In this document: positions 1 to 5,310 of the stretch, piece by piece
Layout of the letters: the number at the start of each line of letters is the position of its first letter
Numbering within the stretch: position 1 is the first letter of the stretch
NCBI GenBank assembly: GCA_020346805.1
Contig: CP070790.1
Coordinates: 2,375,924-2,381,380 of the forward strand
Reading direction: 5' to 3'
Length of the DNA stretch: 5,457 nucleotides
DNA from: Planctomycetota bacterium
Lineage (GTDB): Bacteria; Planctomycetota; Phycisphaerae; UBA1845; PWPN01
Program-made: the position numbers and the translations under genes
Notes under the pieces: model-generated
The model's database searches: none
Told to the model about the DNA's origin: nothing
What the model saw: the letters and a program-made list of their open reading frames with translations, nothing else

Positions 1-86
1 AGTCGACTATCAACCTCCACCCGTACATATTGACAGCCGCCGACGCCTATAAGAACAGGGACTAAAAACGCCATTACCCGGCCCAT
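1..86 (-). CDS. Lipoprotein, N-terminal fragment (runs off the left edge)
   Basis: This is the first 28 codons of a gene whose remainder lies to the left of the window. The translation begins MGRV and continues MAFLVPVLIGVGGC, then QYVRVEVDSR. That is a textbook bacterial lipoprotein leader: a short basic start (Arg3), a hydrophobic stretch, and a V-G-G-C lipobox with the lipidated Cys at residue 18. The product should be exported and anchored in a membrane through this Cys. The start is ATG at 84-86, with a purine-rich AGGGA about 7 nt upstream; a second in-frame ATG at 72-74 is possible. It lies on the same strand as citrate synthase, 178 nt downstream of its stop. Too little is visible to name a family or function. 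A competing plus-strand open frame ending at 63-65 has no such signal and is less convincing. Confidence 0.6.
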   Translation of the reverse strand, partial: MGRVMAFLVPVLIGVGGCQYVRVEVDSR

Positions 87-139
87 TTCCTGTTCCCTAA
101 AGTCGATAAACAAAATAAGAGTACCCAGCAATATCGGCC

Positions 140-156
140 GTCCGCCTATGGCGGAC
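140..156. repeat. Perfect GC-rich hairpin between gltA and the lipoprotein gene
   Basis: GTCCGCC and GGCGGAC form a perfect 7-bp inverted repeat around a 3-base loop. It lies between the citrate synthase stop and the lipoprotein start, both on the minus strand. Neither strand has a T tract directly after it, so it is not a standard intrinsic terminator. It could stabilise the 3' end of the gltA mRNA, structure the lipoprotein leader, or be a copy of a dispersed palindromic element. The hairpin is seen directly; its role is unknown. Confidence 0.5.
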
Positions 157-264
157 CAGTAAGCAGTTTAAAAACATGGTTTTACGGTTTTTTGGCAGCA
201 ACTCCCCATGGTCTTGTTATACACTCTAGGAATTACGGGTTTTATTCAGGTTTGCCGCCGTCAT

Positions 265-1554
265 CTAAGAGCGCTCGTTCAACGGCACATAAGTGCGCTC
301 TTTTTCCCCTATATAAATCTGCCGTGGTCGGCAGATCCGGGCATTGGGATCCAGGTGAACTTCCCGCCAATTGGCGATCCAGCCGGGAATTCGACCGATA
401 CCGAACATTACCGTGAACATATTCAACGGGATGCCGATTGCCCGGTATATAATACCGCTGTAAAAATCCACATTGGGATAAAGCTTGCGATTGACAAAAT
501 ATTCATCTTTCAATGCAGTTTCTTCCAGTTCCCGGGCTATATCCAGCAGGGGATCGTGAATTCCCAACTTATCGAGAACCGCGTCGCATGATTGTTTGAT
601 AACCGTGGCGCGGGGATCATAGTTTTTGTATACGCGGTGTCCAAAACCCATCAGGCGAGCTTTTGACTTCTTATCCTTGACCTAGTCGATAAAACATTTG
701 ACGTTCTCGCCGCTGCGATGAATATCTGAAAGCATTTGTACGCAAGCCTGATTCGCTCCGCCGTGCAGCGGCCCCCACAACGCACATACTCCCGCCGCCA
801 CCGATGCGTACAAGTTTGCCTGGGCCGATCCCACCATCCGCACCGTCGACGTCGAACAGTTCTGCACGTGATCGGCATGCAGAATCAGAAGCTGATTCAA
901 GGCCTTTACCACATCCTCATCCGGCTCATAAATAGAATTGGGCTTGCTGAACATCATGTGCAGAAAGTTGGACGTATAAGGCAGATCATCCCGTGGATAC
1001 ATCATAGGTTGACCGATCGATTTCTTATAACTGGCTGCGGCAATGGTCCGCACCTTACTTATCAGACGGGCAACCGCATCAGTAAAATGCTCATCATCCT
1101 CAGGCTGCAATAACACGGGCTGATAACAGCCCATGGCATTGATCATCGCCGACAAAATAGCCATCGGATGAGCATTAGGAGGAAATCCCTCAAAATGATG
1201 ACGCATATCCTCATGAATAAACTGATGCTCGGTGAGCATGGCCCTAAATTCCGCCAACTGATCGGCCGTCGGTAACTCACCGAAAATAATCAAATACGCT
1301 ACCTCAACAAAAGTCGATTGTTCGGCCAATTGTTCTATCGGATAGCCTCGATAGCGCAGTATCCCCTTTTCCCCGTCAATGAACGTAATAGCGCTCTGAC
1401 AGGAACCCGTATTGGCGTACCCGTCATCAACAGTGATCAACCCGCTTTCCGAACGAAAAGATCTGATATCAATACCGGATTCGTTCTCCGTTCCGGTAAT
1501 CACCGGTAGCTCATAGCACTTATCTGCGTATTCAAGTTTTGCTTTGTTCGACAT
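265..1554 (-). pseudogene. gltA: Type I citrate synthase interrupted by an in-frame TAG
   Basis: Citrate synthase condenses acetyl-CoA with oxaloacetate to give citrate, the entry step of the TCA cycle in the cytoplasm. The frame is 429 codons long, close to the 427 residues of E. coli GltA, so it is a full-length hexameric-type enzyme. Recognisable blocks are [88 protein letters not shown] and RPRQIY. The catalytic His264, His306 and Asp363 are present. Codon 291 (682-684) is TAG, between the two catalytic His residues; the same frame continues afterwards as [10 protein letters not shown] and MGFGHR. Without readthrough the product would lack His306 and Asp363 and be inactive. Glu of the near-invariant HADHEQN is Val230. 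I chose ATG 1552-1554 because GGGAG lies 5 nt upstream; ATG at 1564-1566 adds MGVS and lacks such a site. The normal end is also TAG (265-267). It could be a decayed gene or a base-call error. Confidence 0.93.
682..684 (-). other. In-frame amber codon within citrate synthase
   Basis: On the minus strand the frame reads KCFID, TAG, VKDKK with no shift on either side. In homologues this surface helix position, just before the KDK motif, usually carries Arg, Lys, Glu or a similar residue. One base change from AAG, GAG or CAG would create TAG. General reassignment of TAG is unlikely, because this gene itself and the STAS gene ending at 3345 both stop at TAG where their families normally end. Confidence 0.9.
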
Positions 1555-1559
1555 ACTTA

Positions 1560-1564
1560 CTCCC
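1560..1564 (-). promoter_or_regulatory. Ribosome binding site deciding the gltA start
   Basis: GGGAG sits 5 nt before ATG 1552-1554. It overlaps the alternative upstream ATG at 1564-1566, which has no purine-rich site of its own. This favours the shorter citrate synthase beginning MSNKAKLEY. Confidence 0.6.
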
Positions 1565-1598
1565 ATAACCAGAGACTGACATTAATAACCGCCAATAC

Positions 1599-1626
1599 AA
1601 TATAAAACCTCATATCTTTGTGTCTA
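1599..1626 (-). promoter_or_regulatory. Probable promoter of gltA
   Basis: Reading the minus strand, TAGACA (1626-1621) matches the -35 consensus at five of six bases. TATATT (1604-1599) matches the -10 consensus at five of six, with a 16-nt spacer. Transcription would begin near 1592, leaving a leader of roughly 38 nt before ATG 1554 with its GGGAG site. Position and fit are good, but this is prediction only. Confidence 0.5.
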
Positions 1627-1689
1627 ATAGACCGCTAATAAATACAACAAATCCCTCATACATCAAGGATTCGCTGCCCTATACTTTTT

Positions 1690-1709
1690 CAAAAAGTTGG
1701 GCGCCCCAA
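1690..1709 (-). terminator. Weak terminator-like hairpin downstream of the phospholipase gene
   Basis: On the minus strand TTGGG-GCG-CCCAA (1709-1697) can form a 5-bp stem with a 3-nt loop, followed after one C by TTTTT (1695-1691). It lies about 120 nt after the phospholipase C stop and before the gltA promoter, where a terminator would be expected. The stem is short and the T tract is only five bases, so efficiency is doubtful. Confidence 0.35.
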
Positions 1710-1829
1710 AATAGCGGCCCTGAATGATTATTAAAGGTGCCGACATGATATTAACCGAACCTCGTCCGCTCGGCAAGCAGACGTATCAATAGAATTGGTA
1801 TCTTCATTACCGCCTTAATCCGAGACAGA

Positions 1830-2774
1830 TTAAGTGGTTAAATCAACCGGGGCCGAACTTCTCCGGACTTTCTTCCTGGGGGGAAATGCTTCGTTCACTA
1901 CCGGGGCATGACCGGCCGCCGCTTCATAGAGAATGTGGGGCATTGCCAGCTCGGCCCGGGCCATCTGGCGAAGCTGACGACGCTGCAACTTGGTATATCC
2001 CAAAGCCGCATTCCCGTTCGGATCTTCATGTAATACCGGTGATTGACGCCAATTAACCAGCTCGTCGATAATTCTCCCCAAACACTGGGTACGGTACTCA
2101 CGCATCAACTGGTCGGACAGCGGCCAACGTGACAAATTATACCAGCGATCCATGGCCCGACGCATAAATCGACGACTCACAAAACGACCCATTTGACGAA
2201 ACAGTCGACGATTCATCGAGAAGGGTAAAAATGTATCCGTAAGACGAACCGACAAGCTGGCTTCATGCTCATCGAATACTTCTCTGAACATCGCACGCAA
2301 CTGATCCCAATAATAAGGTCCGATCGTGGAATCCGCCCGAAGCTCCCAGTAAACATGACCAAAAGACATCGTGGAATGGGTCAGGGTCATTTGCCGGGGG
2401 ATAAATTTATTATGGGCAACCGTATCCGCCGCCAGATGGGACAAATAGCCCAACCCAAATGCACGACCGCAATCCGAGTCCGCATCATCGAAAATGGCAA
2501 ATCCTGTTTCCCAGTGATGACAGAATTGCTTGATTCGGCTCAAACGCTTGGCCAGCACCACGTCGGCAACGATATTCCCGAAAAGAAAATCCTTCCTGTG
2601 CCTGCCTAATAAAATGGCGAACGCCGCCGGCAGAAGTTCAAGCTGGCCAAAAAGATCGCTGGCCAGCTTGATATGGGTGGCCGGACCCCAGGCATATACG
2701 TCATCAGGTGCCAGCAATACTATTATCGCAACCGCTAAAAGCGTTATCCGCCAGTTCGACACGTCAAACCCCAT
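1830..2774 (-). CDS. Secreted zinc-dependent phospholipase C family protein
   Basis: The product is 314 residues from the chosen start and resembles the zinc-dependent phospholipase C / P1-nuclease-like fold. Such enzymes hydrolyse phosphate esters of lipids outside the cytoplasm with a cluster of metal ions. Residues 9-28 form a hydrophobic signal peptide ending VYA, so cleavage would leave Trp29 as the mature N-terminus. In the Bacillus cereus enzyme the N-terminal Trp1 is itself a zinc ligand. The other expected ligands are visible in order: His34, Asp71 (GNIVAD), His86 or His87, His113-x3-Asp117-x3-His121, and His140-x3-Glu144. The C-terminal half is rich in Arg and unrecognised, ending in a basic PPRKKVRR tail. 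The start is uncertain. ATG 2772-2774 gives a normal 28-residue signal peptide but has no properly spaced ribosome site. TTG 2841-2843 has GGAGG 9 nt upstream but gives a 51-residue leader. GTG 2760-2762 is also possible. Family assignment is good; the substrate is unknown. Confidence 0.8.
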   Translation of the reverse strand: MGFDVSNWRITLLAVAIIVLLAPDDVYAWGPATHIKLASDLFGQLELLPAAFAILLGRHRKDFLFGNIVADVVLAKRLSRIKQFCHHWETGFAIFDDADSDCGRAFGLGYLSHLAADTVAHNKFIPRQMTLTHSTMSFGHVYWELRADSTIGPYYWDQLRAMFREVFDEHEASLSVRLTDTFLPFSMNRRLFRQMGRFVSRRFMRRAMDRWYNLSRWPLSDQLMREYRTQCLGRIIDELVNWRQSPVLHEDPNGNAALGYTKLQRRQLRQMARAELAMPHILYEAAAGHAPVVNEAFPPRKKVRRSSAPVDLTT

Positions 2775-2904
2775 CCTTTGTTGACTATCCGGGCCTTCAG
2801 TAAACGGAATATATATCATAGTAAAATAGATACAAAAAACCAACGTTCATACCCTCCCCCAAGCATTGCCACGTCGTATAGACCTCCATTTTTCCCCCAG
2901 GCGG

Positions 2905-2933
2905 TTGACATTCCGGCACGGGGTGGCTCTAAT
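2905..2933 (+). promoter_or_regulatory. Strong sigma-70-type promoter of the STAS-kinase-STAS operon
   Basis: TTGACA (2905-2910) is a perfect -35 hexamer and TCTAAT (2928-2933) matches the -10 consensus at five of six, with the optimal 17-nt spacer. Transcription should start near 2940, giving a leader of about 46 nt before ATG 2986. It lies in the divergent gap shared with the phospholipase gene. This is the best promoter in the window and points to housekeeping-sigma control of the module. Confidence 0.7.
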
Positions 2934-2985
2934 CATTGGGAATTTGTGTCAATATTGGTACCCTGAGGCTTCCGGAGTTAAATAT

Positions 2986-3345
2986 ATGCCCGAAACACAA
3001 GTCAACCTAACCATCCATAAGCAGACCGATCTCTGCATCGTCGAACTTCAAGACCGTAAAATCCTTGAAGAATTGGCCATCAACCAGATCGGCGAACGAT
3101 TAAGCGAACTGGCCGGAGAATACGATAAACCAAAACTCCTGCTGGACTTCAAAAATGTTGAACATTTATCCAGTGCCGCTTTGGGAATGCTGATTACCCT
3201 GAACAAGCAGCTTGGCAAACAGCAAGGACAACTGGTATTAGCAAATATTAACGACCAGATTCTTGAAGTGTTTAAGATCACCAAACTTAACAAGCTCTTC
3301 AATATCCAAGGTTCAACCGACGATGCTATACAGGAACTGAGCTAG
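2986..3345 (+). CDS. STAS-domain anti-anti-sigma factor (first copy)
   Basis: This is a 119-residue single-domain STAS protein of the RsbV/SpoIIAA type. Such proteins bind the anti-sigma kinase and free its sigma factor or other target; phosphorylation on a conserved Ser switches them off. The domain fills the whole protein: a first strand around DLCIVEL, the central LLLDFKNVEHLSSAALGML block, and the C-terminal ILEVFKITKLNKLFNI motif. Ser63 aligns with the phosphorylated Ser of the canonical DSSGLG loop. Here the loop is SSAALG, so the preceding Asp is Ser and the Gly is Ala. I chose ATG 2986 because GGAG (2974-2977) lies 8 nt upstream and the domain starts at once; the frame is open back to 2866, but that extension overlaps the promoter. 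It is the first gene of the three-gene unit. Family call is firm; the sigma factor or pathway controlled is not visible. Confidence 0.92.
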   Translation: MPETQVNLTIHKQTDLCIVELQDRKILEELAINQIGERLSELAGEYDKPKLLLDFKNVEHLSSAALGMLITLNKQLGKQQGQLVLANINDQILEVFKITKLNKLFNIQGSTDDAIQELS

Positions 3346-3359
3346 GTGATATCATTCTG

Positions 3360-3365
3360 TATAAT
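3360..3365 (+). promoter_or_regulatory. Possible internal -10 element
   Basis: A perfect TATAAT lies in the 47-nt gap between the first STAS gene and the kinase gene. The best-placed -35 candidate, overlapping the STAS stop, matches only about three of six bases. It may allow some separate transcription of the kinase and second STAS gene, or may be chance in AT-rich sequence. Confidence 0.25.
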
Positions 3366-3392
3366 AAACGCCATCAAACCGGGTGAGGCTGT

Positions 3393-3878
3393 GTGGTTGC
3401 CACCCGACCTGATTCGATAAATAAGACAACATCACATGTTACGCAGATAACGGGTGTTATGGACTTAAACCCTCAAACACTACCCAATAAAACCGTCATC
3501 CCCAGCGACCTGCATGCCGCCAGGGATATCGAGGAACAAATTGTATCGGCTGCAGAAAAGCTGGGGTACACAGAAGAAACCGCATTTGCCATTCGACTGG
3601 CCCTGGAAGAGGCCATCGTAAACGCACACAAACACGGCAATGGGAATGATTCCAACAAACAGATCACCGTCAGTTATGACATAAACCCCAAGCGATTGAT
3701 AATTCGGATTCGCGATCAAGGTCAAGGATTCGATCCCAATGTCGTTCCAGATCCTACAGAACCAAATCGTATTTCACTTCCCTTTGGCCGGGGAATCATG
3801 CTCATGAGGGCATACCTGGACGAGGTTACCTATAACGATAAGGGAAACGAGGTCCAGCTGGTTAAGGAGAGATCCTGA
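3393..3878 (+). CDS. Anti-sigma serine kinase, HATPase_c_2 family (RsbW/SpoIIAB-like)
   Basis: The product is 161 residues and has the GHKL/Bergerat ATP-binding fold of RsbW-type anti-sigma factors, which sequester a sigma factor and phosphorylate STAS antagonists on Ser. The ATP-site motifs are all present. The N box is LEEAIVNAHKHGN (71-83, with the general base probably Glu73 and metal-binding Asn77). The G1 box is DQGQGF (108-113) and the G2 box is GRGIMLM (132-138). The core begins around residue 33, so the first 22 residues are poorly conserved in appearance. GTG 3393-3395 is taken as start because GAGG lies 4 nt upstream; ATG 3459-3461 would give a 139-residue protein of more typical length but lacks a clear ribosome site. 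Its stop overlaps the next gene's ATG by one base, which suggests translational coupling with the second STAS protein. No membrane segment is seen, so it should be cytoplasmic. Confidence 0.9.
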   Translation: MVATRPDSINKTTSHVTQITGVMDLNPQTLPNKTVIPSDLHAARDIEEQIVSAAEKLGYTEETAFAIRLALEEAIVNAHKHGNGNDSNKQITVSYDINPKRLIIRIRDQGQGFDPNVVPDPTEPNRISLPFGRGIMLMRAYLDEVTYNDKGNEVQLVKERS

Positions 3879-4243
3879 TGTCTGAAAAACCATCACCATT
3901 TAAGGATGCACTCCGTTACGACGTCGATCGCCGAGACAACGTTATCGTGGTTAAACTCGCAGGTTCTGCCCACATGGAAAACCTCACCGACCTGCAGGAT
4001 AAATTATTGAAACTGGTTAACGACCGACCCGAACAATTGATTATCGATCTTTCAGATCTGAATTTTATCAGCTCCATGGGCCTCGGCGGGATTATTGCCG
4101 CCCATCTCAAATGTCGCCACCACAACGGCGTGGTAAAACTGGTCGCCCCCCAGCCGGCCATTATGGATCTCTTGGAAGTAACCAGACTAACAAAACTATT
4201 TCCCATATACGATACTGTCGAAAACGCTATCGCCGACAAATAA
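3878..4243 (+). CDS. STAS-domain anti-anti-sigma factor (second copy)
   Basis: This is a 121-residue STAS protein, a second likely antagonist for the kinase encoded just upstream. Visible elements are the NVIVVKLAGSAHMENL strand-helix start, LIIDLSDLNFISSMGLGGI carrying the switch loop, and LLEVTRLTKLFPIYDT at the C-terminal end. Ser66 aligns with the phosphorylated Ser. The loop is SSMGLG, so Gly is kept, unlike in the first copy, but the usual preceding Asp is Ser in both. The N-terminus is about 10 residues longer and more charged than in the first copy. ATG 3878 overlaps the kinase stop in a TGATG arrangement, and AAGGAG (3864-3869) lies 8 nt upstream, so the start is secure. The two STAS copies are clearly divergent and not a recent duplication. 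They may respond to different signals or phosphatases. Confidence 0.92.
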   Translation: MSEKPSPFKDALRYDVDRRDNVIVVKLAGSAHMENLTDLQDKLLKLVNDRPEQLIIDLSDLNFISSMGLGGIIAAHLKCRHHNGVVKLVAPQPAIMDLLEVTRLTKLFPIYDTVENAIADK

Positions 4244-4435
4244 TTCAGCAAAAACAATAACCCTCTTTGGCAAGCAGTTTCAAGATACTTCATAACAATT
4301 CGTGCCGTCCTGGATCCGAGACATGAACCTGTAAATCTCCATATAGTCCTGCTTCCATAAGAGTGGGAATAAAGATGATCATAAAATGCTTACCAAGGTA
4401 TGTAACTGACATGCTCTGAAAAACTGGGCACTGGC

Positions 4436-4460
4436 AGCGATTGTACTTATCGCTTTTTTT
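4436..4460 (+). terminator. Rho-independent terminator-like hairpin after the STAS operon
   Basis: AGCGAT (4436-4441) pairs with ATCGCT (4449-4454) around a 7-nt loop, and seven T residues (4454-4460) follow directly. It lies about 190 nt after the stop of the second STAS gene. The stem is only 6 bp, so strength is moderate, but the T tract and the position in a plus-plus gap support the call. Confidence 0.5.
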
Positions 4461-4503
4461 GATATCATAAGCATCCGATTTAATACTTGCACGGCCGGAC
4501 CGG

Positions 4504-4527
4504 GATAATCTCTTAAAAGAAATTATC
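4504..4527. repeat. 24-bp imperfect palindrome, possible operator
   Basis: GATAATCTCTTA and AAAGAAATTATC are near-perfect inverted halves matching at 10 of 12 positions, with the outer GATAAT/ATTATC arms exact. The length and symmetry suit a dimeric DNA-binding regulator acting on the DUF1080 gene 105 nt downstream. The outer arms recall the Fur box, but the 12-base interval differs from the classical 7, so I do not call it Fur. No regulator is visible. Confidence 0.35.
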
Positions 4528-4547
4528 TCACCAACACCGCACAACAA

Positions 4548-4565
4548 AATACCCCCTTGGGTATT
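4548..4565. repeat. Perfect 7-bp inverted repeat abutting a -10-like element
   Basis: AATACCC and GGGTATT flank a 4-base CCTT loop. The right arm runs directly into TATAAA (4565-4570). A protein bound here would overlap the presumed promoter of the DUF1080 gene; alternatively it forms an mRNA hairpin. No T tract follows, so it is not a terminator. Confidence 0.35.
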
Positions 4566-4618
4566 ATAAATAGATTTTGTTTTTCTGGTCACGACAGAAG
4601 GTGTGTATTACAAATAAT

Positions 4619-4623
4619 GGAGG
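4619..4623 (+). promoter_or_regulatory. Ribosome binding site fixing the GTG start
   Basis: A perfect GGAGG lies 9 nt upstream of GTG 4633-4635. The translation from there begins with a basic, then hydrophobic, export signal, so the two observations agree on a GTG start. Confidence 0.75.
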
Positions 4624-4632
4624 AATCAAACC

Positions 4633-5310
4633 GTGCGTACCATCCGTTTACTTACCATAACGCTGATAAGCACAAACCTGATGTGCACAGAAATAACTAA
4701 AACGCCCTCACCCGGCGGCGATACCTCCCGGCAGGAAACCAAGGAAGAATTCATCACTCTCTTCGATGGTAAAACTCTCAGTGGTTGGCAAGGCGACACC
4801 CAGGGATATACTGTCGAAGATGGCATGCTGATCTGTAAAAAAAAGGGGGGCGGCAATCTTTTCACGGATAAGGAATATAGCGATTTTATCTTGCGCCTGG
4901 AATACAAGCTCGAGCCCGGCGGCAACAATGGGGTGGGTATCCGTGCAAAGTTAGAGGGTACCCCAGGATTTACCGGTATGGAAATCCAGGTTCTTGACGA
5001 TTCCTTCCCTAAATATCAAAACCTCAAGCCCGTTCAATTTAACGGCTCGATCTATGGGGCGGTGGCGGCTAAACCAGGCCACATGAAGCAGGTGGGTGAA
5101 TGGAATGCCATGGAGATTATGGCCAAAGGCACCCATATCAAAGTCACCCTCAACGGCACAGTGATAGTTGACGTAAACACCAAGACCTTCGGCCCAAAGG
5201 AAATTCATGGTTTTAAGCTGGAAGGACTGCAACGCCAGAAGGGTTATATTGCATTCTGCGGACACGGACACCGCGTCTATTTTCGTAACATACGCTTGAA
5301 GAATCTATGA
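4633..5310 (+). CDS. Exported DUF1080 / 3-keto-disaccharide hydrolase-like protein
   Basis: The product is 225 residues with one domain of the DUF1080 family (Pfam 3keto-disac_hyd), a concanavalin A-like beta-sandwich. Some members hydrolyse 3-keto-glycosides, and most are uncharacterised proteins linked to carbohydrate use. Residues 1-18 (MRTIRLLTITLISTNLMC) form a basic-hydrophobic export signal ending in Cys; N-L-M-C is a poor lipobox, so Sec-type secretion or lipidation are both possible. The domain starts at EEFITLFDGKTLSGW (38-52). Typical blocks follow: DFILRLEYKLEPGGNNGVGIR, GMEIQVLDD, GSIYGAV, GEWNAMEI and the closing GHGHRVYFRNIRLKNL. The length is normal for a single-domain member and nothing appears truncated. 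GTG 4633 is supported by GGAGG. It is probably transcribed alone: a terminator-like hairpin lies upstream and no gene follows closely. The substrate cannot be told from sequence. Confidence 0.88.
   Translation: MRTIRLLTITLISTNLMCTEITKTPSPGGDTSRQETKEEFITLFDGKTLSGWQGDTQGYTVEDGMLICKKKGGGNLFTDKEYSDFILRLEYKLEPGGNNGVGIRAKLEGTPGFTGMEIQVLDDSFPKYQNLKPVQFNGSIYGAVAAKPGHMKQVGEWNAMEIMAKGTHIKVTLNGTVIVDVNTKTFGPKEIHGFKLEGLQRQKGYIAFCGHGHRVYFRNIRLKNL

Larger units (their letters stand above)
4244..4632. other. 389-base non-coding gap between the operon and the DUF1080 gene
   Basis: I see no supportable gene here. A minus-strand frame of 100 codons (4290-4592) begins with GTG without a ribosome site, resembles nothing I know, and crosses the terminator-like element. 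The gap contains a terminator-like hairpin (4436-4460), a 24-bp imperfect palindrome (4504-4527) and a perfect 7-bp inverted repeat (4548-4565) next to TATAAA (4565-4570). The TATAAA could be the -10 of the DUF1080 promoter, but no good -35 is found at the right distance. Confidence 0.5.

Noticed and set aside
208..1113. Plus-strand open frames of 125-127 codons opposite citrate synthase.
   Set aside because: They are antisense to a clearly conserved protein, have no ribosome sites and no recognisable product.
1814..1834. Inverted repeat CTTAATC/GATTAAG spanning the phospholipase stop codon.
   Set aside because: The stem is AT-rich, the loop is 7 nt and no T tract follows on the minus strand, so a terminator is not supported.
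2905..2952. TTGACA and TGTCAA as divergent paired -35 elements, the second serving the phospholipase gene.
   Set aside because: No acceptable -10 lies 16-18 nt from the minus-strand TTGACA (2952-2947); the nearest AT-rich hexamer is only 13 nt away.
2866..2985. A longer N-terminus for the first STAS protein.
   Set aside because: The extension covers the -35 and -10 elements and has no STAS similarity; ATG 2986 has a well-placed GGAG.
4504..4527. Fur box.
   Set aside because: The arms GATAAT and ATTATC are 12 bases apart, not the 7 of the classical 19-bp Fur site, and nothing nearby concerns iron.
4290..4592. A minus-strand open frame of 100 codons in the gap before the DUF1080 gene.
   Set aside because: It starts with GTG without a ribosome site, has no recognisable domain, and overlaps the terminator-like hairpin and the palindromes.
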